From: Portunus trituberculatus
Taxonomy: Eukaryota; Arthropoda; Malacostraca; Decapoda; Portunidae
NCBI RefSeq assembly: GCF_017591435.1
Contig: NC_059299.1
Location: 7,765,980-7,829,979, forward strand
Reading direction: 5' to 3'
Length of the DNA: 64,000 bases
Shown here one piece after another: positions 13,014 through 45,200 of this stretch (within the stretch, counting starts at the first letter, position 1; each line of letters begins with the position of its first letter). Under the pieces are notes generated by a model. It was not told the origin of the DNA, ran no database searches, and worked only from the letters and a program-made list of their open reading frames with translations. The position numbers and the translations under genes were made by a program.

Positions 13014-16000
13014 ATGCTGGCCTGCAGGAGGAGTGTTGTGCGACTCTCGTCAGGGAGGAAATTTACGTCATGCCTCGATGACAGCTCCCGGTGGCGGCGA
13101 CATTCGAGCACTGGCATGTGTCTCGAGTACAGCAGAAACGGTGACCCTGAGAAAGTGGTCGTGATGAAAGAAACAACCTTGCCGGTGCCGACTGGAAACC
13201 AGGTGAGCCCCACCCAAGGAAGGAAGCACTATATAGGAACAATCCACTCCAATGGGCGAGCTGGACGCCGCACAAAGTTACTGACACGAGGCAGCGGTTC
13301 ACTCATCCCCAACTCGGACCATTGTCTGATCCATTACCTATGACTAACGACCCATCTTGGTGATTGAACCTAGTAATTGTCAATTAAGTAAACAATTGTT
13401 TTTCTCTGATTTATCAAAATTGGGATACTATGAATTAAAATACAATATTCACCACTATTTTTTATTTAAGGATGACAATGCCTAATTTTGTCAAGCAAAT
13501 CCATACCCCAACGGTCTTGGGGGACCTGTAGGAAATCTGGGGGTTTTCGGTAGAGGAGCATTAAATCAAGTAACATGTGTTGCAGAAGAGGTTGAAAATT
13601 TACAAAATCACATGCAAGTCTCAGAAAATACATGAATTATACTTTTGACGTTGGTGGCAGTGGCAACGAGTGTTGTGTCATTGATAAGCTGCATTGCCAA
13701 TGAGCACGGAATATTTACATGTTTGTTTTTGCAGGTGTTGATGAAGATGCTAGCAGCACCTGTCAATCCGGCAGATATCAACACCATCCAAGGGGTTTAT
13801 GCTGTGCAGCCTTCACTTCCTTCCATCCCTGGCAATGAAGGTGTTGGCGAGGTGATGGCAGTTGGGGATGAGTGTGGTGAGATCCTACAGCCAGGAGACT
13901 GGGTCATTCCACGAGTCAATGCCATGGGCACCTGGAGGACACACATTGTTGCTCCACACACAGATCTTATCAAGGTTCATATTTTGATTCAACCAGCAAC
14001 TAAACTATATTTCTATGATACCTTCTTTGAATTGGCTGTGTTTTTAATTTTACAACGATGGTGAATAATCTTCAAGTACCATATAATGAACTAGAGTCAA
14101 ATCCTGATTTTCCCATGCACCAGTGATATTGGTCCATTCGTAATTTATCTTCATCCTTTTAATGATTAAGTTTACAAGGCTTGGTCCAAACCACTTCACT
14201 GCAGGTTGCAATGTACTGTACATAATGTATATGTTGCTGCCATACTCATGAATAATGTATTGATAAACTATTCATTTTTTATAATGATTGTTTTACAGGT
14301 TCCCTCCAATGCTGACATGGTGACAGCTGCCACAATAGCAGTCAATCCTGGAACAGCTTACAGGATGCTCAAAGACTTTGTTCCAATGAGTTCTGGTGAC
14401 ACAGTCATACAGAATGGGGCAAACTCTGCTGTGGGTCAGGCAGTTATTCAGGTAAGTGGGACATCCTTCAATACAGCAGTTTCAGTGTGAAGGGCCAGCA
14501 GCATGCAGAATAGTATGATGACAGTGTAGCAGAAGCGCTGAATGCACTGATTGTGATATGTATGTACTTTTTATATATTTTTTTTACATGATCTACTTTT
14601 GTGTCTGTGTTTTATCTTTCATTTTACTTTTCATTGTGTATTTACACTCAACCCACCACTATCGCACCTAATTGGTACATCAATCACCACGTGATAGCTG
14701 AATTGAAGAACCTATGGTAATAATTCAAATTGACATTAGGACCTCCAAGCTGTTATTTTTTTGTCACTTTTTGCCCAGTTTTTATATCATTCATAACATG
14801 CATTTTGAAACATTTTATTTAGCATATTTGACAACATACAAGGCGCACACCCATTTTGGCAAGTCAAACTCAGGAAAAAAAGCTTTTGATGTTTTAAGCA
14901 TATACTGTTGAAAGCAACATTACACAAGCAGAAAACATTTATGTTTCTTACACTCTTCAGGTAGTCGTCTTGCTTTCACTAGACACATAATTTTTTTCCA
15001 TAGATGGTGGCATAAAAGCCCTTGTTGCTCTGTTGCCTGGCTCCTTGGCATAATTTAACACTTGTAGTTTGTAGGTGAGTGGCTTGATCTTTTTCATCTT
15101 GCTGCCATAACGGTGAGGATGTTGTGCTTTGTTGTGATCATGAACATGTTACTACTCCACACCACTAGAGTTCCAGTCAGCTGATATTTATAAATATGCA
15201 TCACAGCCTCACAGGTTAGATTGCTTTCATTTTTATGATAATGCATTTTAAAGTGATAGTAATGATAATGCCAACAATGAAATAATGATGCATGCAGTTA
15301 GGGTGAGTAAAAATAATGGAAAAGGGTGTGTCCTATATGCCATCAAATACAGTATCTCATTGTGGATGATTATGAGCTAAGGTGGATGGGTAGATTGGGG
15401 AAATATGTGAAGAACTATTTCTCGATAAAAGATATAGAAAAACTTAACTATCACGTGACATCATAACCTGTGATTTTTTTAATGCCAGGTGTGCGGTAGT
15501 AGTAATTTCATGCATTATATGGACAAATGTGCAGCTTTTTAAGTATGTGCAATAGCTGAAGGCACAATAACAGGGAGTTAAGTGTATTTCACTTTTATTA
15601 CTTTTTTTTTATTTATTTACTTATTTCTTATCAGTTTATTTATTTACTTATTTTTTTATCAGTTTGTGTGACTGTAGTATAACAATTTCAGATTGCTGCA
15701 GCATTAGGCATTAACACCATCAATGTGGTGCGCAATCGGCCAAACATTCATCAACTCAAGGACTACTTGACAAGATTAGGAGCAACTGTCGTGGTAACTG
15801 AGGAGGAGCTCAGGCAAGTTAGGAACTAAAGTACAATCCAGCATTTGACTTGAGGTTTCAGTTTCAGATATCATTAGGACTGATACAATGAAATATGTAT
15901 AGCATCCCCATTGCAGGAGATCATTAATAAATCAGATGAAAGCTGTAACAAAACATCTGACTGTCTTGGTATTTTTGGTGTGCTGTTAGGAAGAGTGAAA

Positions 16001-16772
16001 GTGTCAAGGCTCTCCCACCTCCACGGTTGGCTTTGAATTGTGTGAGTGGTCGGAGTGGCACTGAAATACTCCGGCAGCTGGCACACGGAGGAGTCATGGT
16101 CACATATGGTGGCATGTCTCGACAGGTATGTTCCCCGTAGTCTTTTTAAAACTTACACAAAATTACAGAACAAGTAAACATAAAACCACAATCATGAGGG
16201 TGTTGACAGTTATTCAAAACTCATCTGAAAATGTAAATGTTAGTAAGTAAAGGATCACTGCCTTGTTTTGATTTATGAAGCTCCTTACAAATCTCCTTAT
16301 TGATGAGCTTCAGCTAAGCCTTTCATCTTGAACTGTGAAAGAAAAAATACATATGTTTAATGACCACTGGAAAAAATTAAATTCACTTTCTCTTATGTCA
16401 GGCTATGATGAAAGATTTACAAAGAATCTCATTAAATGCTTTGAATTATATATTTGAAATAGTGACTACCTACCTGTTGCAGTTTTTGTGTTGATAATAT
16501 GTGACATTCGACAGCCTGTTATTGGACCAGTTGGATCTCTGATCTTCAGTGATGTCACTCTTCGAGGCTTCTGGATGACTCGGTGGAACAAAGAGCACTT
16601 CAATGACTCTGAACGACAACAAATGGTGGATGACCTCTTCCAGTTGGCACAGAGTGGGAAACTAAAGCCTCCAGACAACACACTTGTTCCTTTTGCTGAT
16701 TACATTGTTGCCCTGAAGAATGCCATGCCGAAAGAAGGTATGTTGGGGAAGAAGCAGATACTTCTATTTTAG
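13014..16772 (+). CDS. MECR: Mitochondrial trans-2-enoyl-CoA/ACP reductase (MECR/Etr1)
   Basis: Exons are 13014-13202, 13735-13974, 14299-14451, 15692-15813, 15990-16125 and 16515-16772; the total is 1,098 nt, 365 aa (human 373). The enzyme performs the last, NADPH-dependent step of mitochondrial fatty-acid synthesis (type II), which supplies octanoyl chains for lipoate. The N terminus (residues 1-33) is rich in Arg and Ser with few acidic residues, as expected of a mitochondrial presequence. AAPVNPADINTIQGVY holds the substrate-site tyrosine of the family. NGANSAVGQAVIQ is the Rossmann glycine-rich loop, and NVVRNRPN follows as the NADPH-phosphate region. The C terminus, GKKQILLF, resembles the family's SSKQILTM ending and is read through what would otherwise look like a donor at 16738. 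The intron after 15813 has a GC donor (CAG|GCAAGT), and the donor at 13975 is weak (GTTCAT). Confidence 0.93.
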
Positions 16773-16916
16773 TTCCAATAAGATATTCAATTCATACATT
16801 GATGGCATATCCCTTAACTGCATACAGTTAGGAGCTTTGAATTTGATGAGATATCAGCTGTGAAACAAAATTAAAGTTTGGATTTAGTGTATATCAAGAT
16901 ATTGTATTCCCAAGGT

Positions 16917-17126
16917 TTAATCCCTTCAATACTTGGACACATTTTTTCCCTGGGATTTGTATATGAATAGACCATTTTATTGACATTAAGAAGGGTCTAT
17001 GGAGGTTAGAAGATTAATGGCCAGTGTTCACTATTTTAGTCCCCCACATAAGTTTCTGAAGCTGTGAAATCACCAAATAGTAAGCAGAATGAATATGAAA
17101 ATGCATCATAGTACTCAAGGGATTAA
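16917..17126. mobile_element. MITE-like element with TTAA duplication, copy 1
   Basis: The sequence between TTAA at 16917-16920 and TTAA at 17123-17126 starts TCCCTTCAATACT and ends AGTACTCAAGGGA. The ends are inverted repeats matching at 11 of 13 positions. The 202-bp body has no coding capacity. TTAA target duplication is the hallmark of piggyBac-type transposons, so a non-autonomous piggyBac-like element is likely. Confidence 0.6.
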
Positions 17127-18044
17127 GTATTTAATTTCTGTATTTCTCCTTTCAATGTTGTCACAGTAAATCCTTGAATTATTGTTAAGCATTTCCACAA
17201 AAACTGTGAAATTATACAAAGTTTCTGCTTTCCCCAACACCACAAGGGAGAAAGATTAGGAGTCTGGATGGTAGTTATAGTTTGAATCTATTTCAGAGGG
17301 ATGTAATTCATGTAAGATGCAAGTATTATGATGAGTGCATTTTGTTCATAAGTAAGCCAGTAAGTAAGGCTATATTGAGACAATTTGGGCTTAACTCTTG
17401 CCACACCATCTTCTATTCACTATGAATGAATGGGTACTGTATCTTTGCCACCGGAGCACAACCAGACGTGGCAATGCTCTCGCCCTTCGATAGGCTTGGG
17501 TTTTGGAATTTCATCTAGGGATGCATCAAATTGACTTTGTATTCTGACCAAAATCTTAATTTAAAAGAAACCCCATAATACAAATACAAATAAGGTGGTT
17601 CCTAATAAATGGTAATTTAACAGGAATACTAAATCAGTTCATCATATTTCAAAATGAGGCGGTCCTGTGTACTTCAGCCTGCAAGTGAGTGTGTCATATT
17701 ACTGATATCATGTTTGTCATTTAATTGCAAAATTACTGGAGCCAAATTCTGTACAGAAAATAAGAAAACTCACAAACTTGTAGAGCTAAGGGTTCTAATC
17801 TTGTAGGTGGTACAGTGTAGTGCAGCACAATCTCAAATGGTGTATCCCAACATAATGAAGTAAGAAAAATCAACCAACTATAATTCTTTACATACAAAAC
17901 TTTATTTCACAATAATTATAATTACCCATCCACATTTGGGGCCAAGAACCAAAAGTTTTCAAACTATTCTACAAGTATTTAAAACTGTACACAGCCCCTA
18001 AGTCATACACACTCTGAGTAGGTTGACCACTCTCACATAACAAT

Positions 18045-18429
18045 TTAACCCCTTCACTACAAAGGATTGATAAAGAGGGCAGTGATGTATGCAAAGGTTT
18101 GGCTTCCAAGCAGAATATTTTTAGTACTTGAATCCTGGCTGCTGCCATCAGGAAGATCCATGATGAGCAGAAAAATGCTTCAATTAGTGGGGTGGACAGC
18201 AGCCAGCCAGCCAGCCGGCCAGCCAACACAGTACGGTGACCTCAACATATCCCTTAATTATTTCACTCCCCAACAAAAGAAGAGGAGCAGTGTGGCTGAA
18301 AGCTGGAGAGACCTTCATGTCAAGCCATTGTGTCTGATGCAAAGCAAGACAAACTGCCTCTTTAGCCTTATAAAGGAAGTAATAATAACACTGAGGATAA
18401 GGCTTCTGTCATTATAGTGAAGGAGTTAA
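18045..18429. mobile_element. MITE-like element with TTAA duplication, copy 2
   Basis: TTAA at 18045-18048 and 18426-18429 flank a 377-bp segment. It begins CCCCTTCACTA and ends TAGTGAAGGAG, inverted repeats matching at 10 of 11 positions. The ends resemble those of the copy at 16917, suggesting one family. No transposase remains. Confidence 0.6.
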
Positions 18430-20678
18430 TGACTAGTGAACACAATACATTACTAAACCTGTCATATGTTCAACATTCCTTATTTTTCAGTATCACCCTT
18501 ATTTGGAGAAATGACATTAATAGTGAACTGCATTAATGCCAAACTTAGACCATTACACTATGACACCCATTTTGACTCATCACTATGTTTGACACCATCC
18601 CTCCAGGGAGTCCCTGGAAGGAATGGAGATACATTAATTTTGTGAACACTACTAATAGAAAAAAATATGATGTAATTGCATGTTTTTCTCATTTGTGTTC
18701 TATAAAAAGAATAATCATATATAAATACAAAAAAATATAAATGTAGTCCTGAGAATTCAACATACTAAGTCTTGCTTGAAGCAATATTTGAAATGCATCT
18801 TTATGTATACGTACGTCATAAATATGAAAATGCTAGTCTTTACACATCACAGTTATGTCATTTAAAAAACATCCATGAAAACATTCTCAACTCCCTATGC
18901 TACAACTTACACTTTAGTGCCTTGGTATAACAAGCGTTTTTGTATCAAAATACATCGTTGGGCATAAATACTTACCTAACTTGAGTCTTTTCAACCTCTA
19001 ATGAACTGCATCCTACATAATCCTACATCTAAGGGATCCTGTGACAATGTGACACTGTTTTGTATCAAAATATTTCATGTATTTTGTGAATCTGTCTTTC
19101 CTAAATGTGCTCTCTTTATGATTATGCACTATGGTGAAGTTGTGAACAGGAGTAAATTTCAGTTACTGAAAGTTTAAGGCAGAGACTGGCAGATGTCCCC
19201 CAAGATACTGATATTTCATCTAATGGCACTGTTTCTCCCACCTGATCAAGTAAAGTAAGTACTATTACATCATCTTGTTTCAACTCATTTTCATAATGGA
19301 CAGAATGAGGAACACACAATCCTATAGCTAGTCATTCTACATCTCATACAATAAATTAAATCTCAGTATGTAGTGTTGGGAATGCATCAGAAACTGTACA
19401 TAGGAATAATCCAAGAAGACACCAAAGTCACTGTAAAACATGGTACCATGATATAGTATGTCACGATATGTTGCACACATAACCTGTACATAACACTATA
19501 TGTGCTCTCCTCATGTGCATTTAATCCTTTAGAACAACCTATGCAGTACATTTCGTCATTACTAGGTCCTATAAGACCTGCAGAATAGTGACAGTAATTA
19601 TATACTAAAATATTCCTCTATCCCTTATCACTAAAGAGTTTGCCCTTGGGTAAATTCTTTGGTTCTGGCTTTTATTCTTGGATGACTGAACTATTGGCTT
19701 TAGGTAATAGGTGGATTGAGAAAAAGCAAAATGCAATGAATCTGATACATAACTTGTCAGAGAGGATCTCTTAAAGAGGAAGTGACTGTTGCAATTCTAT
19801 AACTGACCATATCTTTTTATCATTTCATACAGTATATATTTTGAATGATGACATTTTATTACACTACCTAGGTCTTTGAAGACAGTACCTATATATACAA
19901 ATCAAACAAATTCCTTCAGGATAGGCAAAATGATGGCAAACCAAGCACAGAAATTCCACGCATCATATATACTCCTAAAAAGAAAAATGTATGAAGTTTT
20001 CAGCACTAGCCAATGTAAGCCATATGGTAAAAGAATAAAACAAGTGTCCTTTCTTGTCTTATGAAGTGAATAAAGAAGTAAAAGAAAAATCTGTTTTGAT
20101 ATAGAGCACAAACATGCCAAGTAACCAATTGTGCAATAGCAGTATCCCATGTTCAAGTAGGACAGTAAGGCTTTCAGGTTTGGGCCATTACAACAGAAAT
20201 TAAATATATTTAGATAGCATGTCACTAAGATAAGGAAATCTTTGCCTAGTTAAAATGGAAACTGAAGTTTCTAGTTGTGCATCACTGATCAATGGGAAAA
20301 ATGTAATAAATAGGACCGCAAGTCAGACATTAACATATGTGAGATGATGATATGATATATGACAGGTGGGAGTGAGCCTTATGTGGCCAAGATGAGCCAT
20401 AATACAATTTTAATTATCTAATATGATGGTTAGAAAAAATATGATTAACACAGTTATGTAGTTTACCATACCTATACAGGTCTGCCAGCAGTCCATATCA
20501 TTTGCTTCTTGGAAATGTCATCATTCTGCAGATTTTGTAGGACAATACCATTAACCATGGACAGAATAATAATTTTCCCTTATGAACTAATTATCCAATA
20601 TAACCCCAAGCAAAGACTGATCCAAATAAATGTAACAATGTTAATGTAATTCTTATGTGTAAAATATAGTTAGTTCCA

Positions 20679-20684
20679 TTTATT
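20679..20684 (-). promoter_or_regulatory. Candidate poly(A) signal of the GPAT3/4 gene
   Basis: An AATAAA hexamer on the minus strand lies about 307 nt after the stop codon at 20991-20993. The surrounding sequence is A+T-rich, so chance occurrence is possible. Confidence 0.4.
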
Positions 20685-20990
20685 TGATCAGTAAAATAAA
20701 GATATTTTTATCTTAAACAATTACTTTTCCCATGCAAATCCAATTTTGCAAGGAAACATTTTTACTTCACCTTCCAACAGTGAATCTAGTAAATCCTTTG
20801 TTCAATCCCCATCACAAACAAGTATTATACAATTTCATCTAGGATGCTGCGCATCACATTCATAAAAATATCGTATCCAAGAATAGCTTTACCATAACAA
20901 TGCTACACTTCATGACATACTGCATGACTTGCATGCCCTCCACCACTCAGCTTTTCACAGGACTTTTGGTTTCCCTTGGTTCTCCTCTAG

Positions 20991-39646
<18,656 letters not shown>

Positions 39647-40526
39647 TGTGGCAGGACTGAGCCTCTAGCCTTGACTGAGCCAGCCTGTTCCTCCCTGGGC
39701 CTCGACACCCCCCCCCCATCACTTCTGCCTTAGACTATCTCAACCTCAGGACTATAGTAGAAAATTTGTTTCTATCTGTAATACCATATTGCTTTAATAT
39801 GATAAGAGGAGTCTTACGTAATATCACAAGTAAATATTAATCTATTATACAACATAAGATTCCCCCGAGCATTCCGATTTTCATTAACTCTTGACATTTC
39901 AGAGACGATCGAGTCACTATATCATTAACATTAACTCTGATTACATCATACATTAACCTTGTACCTAGACTACATAGCTCGTATCAAGATATTAACGAAA
40001 ATGTTATAAGATCCACACAATCGATCTTTCCATAGGAGTATTCACACTTCCTTTTACAGTAATCACGGCCTTTGCCAAACAGCAGCAACTCACACCACAA
40101 TAGTCATTAGCTACTACGTAACAAAACGTACGCCTTGTGGCAAAGGGCTGACTCGCACCTCAACATGCCATGCAATGTTACGTATTATACTTCCTATCGG
40201 TCACTTACCATTTTCTATTCATGTACATGATCATTAACTAATTAATTCAATAAGATACGATTAGCTGTCTGCGGAGTTCGTAATAATGACAAGATTGTTA
40301 ATTATTTCATTATAGGTACTTCCGTTGCATTACTTCTGTCCACGCAGACAAATTTTACCCCATTAAAACACCATTTTGTATAGTAAACTTTATTGTGCAA
40401 AGAAATTTTCCAGATAACAAGCGCATGTACATAATACAACCTGATTTTCTTACACATTACGTAACCAAAACTAAAGCATGTCATACAGATATATCATATA
40501 CATATCACTGTCTCACCAATAGTTCT

Positions 40527-40564
<38 letters not shown>

Positions 40565-40968
40565 ACTCTCGTCACGTGCTCGATTCGTGATCACTGGCTT
40601 TAACCTTTAACCCTCGCGGTGAGAGCTCAGACCCCAGCTACGTAACATTCCCCCTATCCTATAGTAAAGTCGAGATTTTGCCTTCAGACAGTAACCGCTC
40701 ACTCATCAGTAACAACCTTAGCGACCTTGTTTGCCGACTGACAGAGAAGGATATCGTGTGTGTGTGTGTGTGTGTACTGACAGGCCTAAGGTATTGGTTT
40801 CTATTCAGCGGCACTTTGCATGAGGCAATCCACAAATCTGACCAAAAATCCACGCAAATATACGTTGATTAATAAATAGTATATTATATAAAATTGCTGC
40901 AAATACTACAATATGATAATGTACATATTTTTTCCCCACATATTTTGTACAGTTGATATCTACACACA

Positions 40969-41003
<35 letters not shown>

Positions 41004-42041
41004 CACACAACTCTTTGGCCTCAAAGTTTTACATTCTATATAGGGATGGATTGCATTTCAGTGTCACTTGAACACTGGTAATTTTAAAAAAAATGCAACT
41101 GTAAAATGGACAATCTTAAGAATATCAACTAGTTTTATAGAAGAGGATGCAAAGATAGGATTCCCCTTCCTTTTCAAAGTAATGGCATTCAGATAAATAA
41201 TTAACCAAGTGAAGGATGGCAGCTAGGATATAGTACAGTATTATGTAAATATCCCAACCCAAACTTGCCAATTCAAAATCTACAAGGCAGCAAATACTTC
41301 CTATTTAGCAGCCATTTTTTAACCTTTGGCTACAAGAACCACACAGTGTCTCAAGAAGCAAAACCAGCACCACACCCAAGAAACCACACCTAAGGATCCC
41401 ATCACTGCCTGGAGAGTGGAGAAGTTGGCAGTGTGTCCTCTATTGTAAGAAAAATTTAACTTGCTGCTTGCTGAGCATAAAATATCTAATTAAAACCCAT
41501 AAAGACCAATGTGTTTCTGCATGAAAAGATGCTGAGTATAATCTGAGATGACAATCTAAGAATGACTCCTAATTATTACTTCTGCTTCAACCTTGCAGTC
41601 TTCTCTCATCTATTACAATACTCAGAAACTCAAGGTCATCACAAGAAATTAGTAATTACCCACATGCTTGCAGGCAACAGGAATGTTTGTTTCTACTTCT
41701 GACATTAAGCAGGATTCAACACACTTCATCAACAGGGAAGCTACAAGTACACTACAAGTTCTCACAGAATTGAAGATACGAACACTTGTGAACCTGAGCG
41801 TAACAGTGCTACCTGTGTATCAACTGTTATGTACCATCACCTCACACCTTGGACAGAGTAGGTATGAAGGAAGGTTGGCTGATGTAACTATGTATGAGCA
41901 TCTTCAACTTACAGTGCCACCACAACTCCAACTACTGGGAATACAGATGCTGCCCTGTCATTGCATCTTCACTAAATATCACACTTCATCAATCTCTGCT
42001 CCTTTCACCGCCACACTGACCAGGAAGGTTGACAGCAGGAG
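39647..42041. other. Intergenic region upstream of the acyltransferase gene and downstream of GCC2
   Basis: This 2.4-kb stretch contains the promoter of the minus-strand acyltransferase gene (immediately right of 39646) and the 3' UTR of GCC2 (left of 42042). It holds a C9 run near 39709-39717, GT arrays at 40531-40561 and 40756-40775 and a CT array at 40971-41001. I see no protein-like frame. No TATA box or poly(A) signal could be assigned with confidence. Confidence 0.6.
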
Positions 42042-42196
42042 CTATCGGCTTGACCACAGGTGAAGATAATTTCCCCATCCTCCTTTCCCTGCACCATCAC
42101 CTTCCTCACCTATTGATGACAGAGATCCTCATGAGAACATTGTGCAACATTGTAATGATACGTGAATAAAATCTCTCCCATTGGTAATTATTACCT

Positions 42197-42229
<33 letters not shown>

Positions 42230-45200
42230 GTAGGGAAGAGGGCCAGCCAAGGGCAAAAAAAAGAAAGTTAGAAAAAGGCCCACTTGAGCGCTGGCTCTCC
42301 AAAGAGTTCAAAAAGTGCCAAAACTGTCAGCCAGAATTAGGGGAGCAAATGCCTCGATACCTCCCTCTTAAAAGAAGACAAGTTGTAGGAATTCGGAAAT
42401 ACAGATGCAGGGAGGGAGTTCCAGAGTTTACCAGTGAAAGGGATGAATGATTGAGCGTACTGGTTAACTCTTGCATTAGAGAGTTGGACAGAATAGGGAT
42501 GAGAGGAAGAAGAAAGCCTTGTGCAGCGTGGCCACAGGAGGAGGGAGGCATGCAGTTAGCAAGATCAGTAGAACAGTTACCATGAAAATAGCGATAAAAT
42601 ATAGAAAGGGATGCAACATTTTGGCGGTGAGAAAGAGACTGAAGACAGTTAGTCAGAGGAGGGAGTTGATGAGACGAAGAGCTTTGATTCCACCCTATCA
42701 AGCAAAGCTGTGTGACTGGAACCCCCAAACATGCGAAGAGTACTCCATACAGGGACGGATAAGGCCCTTCTACAGAGTAAGCAGTTGGAGGGCGAGAAAA
42801 ATTGTCGGAGACGCCTCAGAACACCTAATTTCATAGAAGCTGTTTTAGCAAGAGATGAGATGTGAAGTTTCCAGTTAAGATTATGAGCAAAGGACAGACC
42901 GAGGATATTCATTGTGGAAGAGGGAGACAGTTGAGTGTCATTGAAGAAGAGGGATAGTTGTCTGGAAGGTTGTGTCGAGTTGATAGATGGAGGAATTGAG
43001 TTTTGAGGCATTGAAAACTACTAGATTTTCTCTGCCCCAATCGGAAATCTTAGAAAGATCGGAAGTCAGGCGTTCCGTGGCGTCCCGCGTGATCTGTTAA
43101 TTTCCTGAAGGGTTGGACGTCTCTGAAAGAACGTGGAAAGATGTAGGGTGGTATCATCAGCGTAGGAGTGGATAGGGCAAGAAGTTTGGTTAAGAAGGTC
43201 ATTAATGAATAATAGAAAGAGAGTGGGTGACAGGACAGAACCCTGAGGAACACCACTATTAATAGGTTTAGGAGAAGAACAGTAGCCGTCTACCACAGCA
43301 GCAATAGAGCGGTCGGAAAGGAAACTTGAGATAAAGTTGCAGAGAGAAGGATAGAAGCCGTAGGAGGGCAGTTTTGAAATCAAAGCTTTATGCCAGACTC
43401 TATCAAAAGCTTTTGATATGTCTAACGCAACAGCAAAAGTTTCACCGAAATCTCTAAAGAGGATGACCAAGACTCAGTAAGGAAAGCCAGAAGATCACCA
43501 GTAGAGCGACCTTGACGGAAGCCATACTGGCGATCAGACAGAAGATTGTGAAGTGACAGATGTTTGAGAATCTTCCTATTCAGGATAGATTCAAAAACTT
43601 TAGACAAGCAAGAGATTAAAGCTATAGGACGGTAGTTTGAGGGGTTAGAACGGTCACCCTTTTTAGGAACAGGCTGAATGTAGGCGAACTTCCAGCAGGA
43701 AGGAAAGGTAGAAGTCGATAGACAAAGTTGGAAGAGTTTGGCCAGGCAAGGTGCAAGCACAGAAGCACAGTTTTTGAGAACAATAGGAGGGACCCCATCA
43801 GGTCCATAAGCCTTCCGAGGGTTTAGGCCAGCAAGGGCATGGAAAACATCATTACGAAGAATTTTGATTGTAGACATGAAATAGTCAGAGGGAGGAGGAG
43901 AGGAGGACAAGCCCAGAATCGTCCAAGGTGGAGTTGTGAGCAAAGGTTTGAGAAAAGAGTTCAGCTTTAGAGACAGAAGAGATGGCAGTGGTGCCATCAG
44001 GATGAAATAAAGGAGGAAAGATGAAGAAGTGAAGTTATTTGAGATGTTTTTGGCTAGATGCCAGAAGTCACGAGGAGAGTTTGAGTTTGAAAGATTTTGA
44101 CATTTCCTATTTATGAAAGAGTGTTTGGCAAGTTGAAGAACAGACTTGGCATGATTCCGGGCAGAGATATAAAGTGCATGAGATTCAGGAGATGGAAGGC
44201 TCAAGTACCTTTTGTGGGCAACCTCTCTATCATGTATAGCACGAGAACAGGCTGAGTTAAACCAAGGTTTAGAAGGTTTAGGTTGAGAAAAGAATGAGGA
44301 ATGTACGCCTCCATGCCAGATACTAACACCTCTGTTATGCGTTCAGCACAAAGAGATGGGTCTCTGACACGGAAGCAATAATCATTCCAGGAAAATCAGC
44401 ATAATACCTCCTCAGGTCCCCCAACTGGCAGAGGCAAACGCCAGAGGCACCTTCGCTTTGGGGATCCTGCGGAGGATTGGAAAAATAGGACAAGATACAG
44501 AAATGAGATTGTGATCGGAGGAGCCCAACGGAGATGAAAGGGTGACAGCATAAGCAGAAGGGTTAGAGGTGAGGAAGAGATCAAGAATGTTGGGCGTGTC
44601 TCCAAGACGGTCAGGAATACGAGTAGGGTGTTGCACCAGTTGCTCTAGGTCATGGAGGATAGCAAAGTTGAAGGCTAGTTCACCAGGGTGGTCAGTGAAG
44701 GGAGAGGAAAGCCAAAGCTGGTGGTGAACATTGAAATCTCCAAGAATGGAAATCTCAGCGAAAGGGTAGAGGGACAGAATGTGCTCCACTTTAGAAGTTA
44801 AGTAGTCGAAGAAATTACTATAGTCAGAAGAGTTAGGGAGAGATAAACAGCACAGATGAATTTAGTTTGAGAGTGACTGTTAAGTCGTAGCCAGATGGTG
44901 GAAAATTCGGAAGACTCAAGAGCGTGGGCACGAGAGCAAGTTAAGTCGTTGCGTACATAGACGCAACATCCAGCTTTGGAATGAAAATGAGAATAGAGAA
45001 AGTAGGAGGGAACAGAGAAGGGGCTACTGTCAGTTGCCTCAGACAGCTGTGTTTCGGTGAGGAAAAGAAGATGAGGTTTAGTAGAGGAGAGGTGGTGTTC
45101 CACAGATTGAAAATTAGATCTAAGACCGCGAATGTTGCAGAAGTTAATGTAGAAAAAGTTGAGGGAGGTGTCAAGGCATTTGTGGTCTTCAACAGGAGAG

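Larger units (their letters stand above)
16773..20990. other. Convergent intergenic region between MECR and the acyltransferase gene
   Basis: This 4.2-kb A+T-rich stretch has no protein-like frame. It holds two TTAA-flanked MITE-like elements (described separately), a CAGC-type short repeat near 18205-18230 inside the second, and a plausible poly(A) signal for the minus-strand gene. The region 18430-20670 shows nothing recognisable. Confidence 0.65.

Noticed and set aside
41402..41439. Candidate terminal exon of GCC2 (acceptor ACAATAG, in-frame short tail ending TSPLSRQ)
   Set aside because: The exon at 42042-42109 fits the same phase and encodes the family's real C terminus (GGWGNYLHLW), so this one is a chance match.
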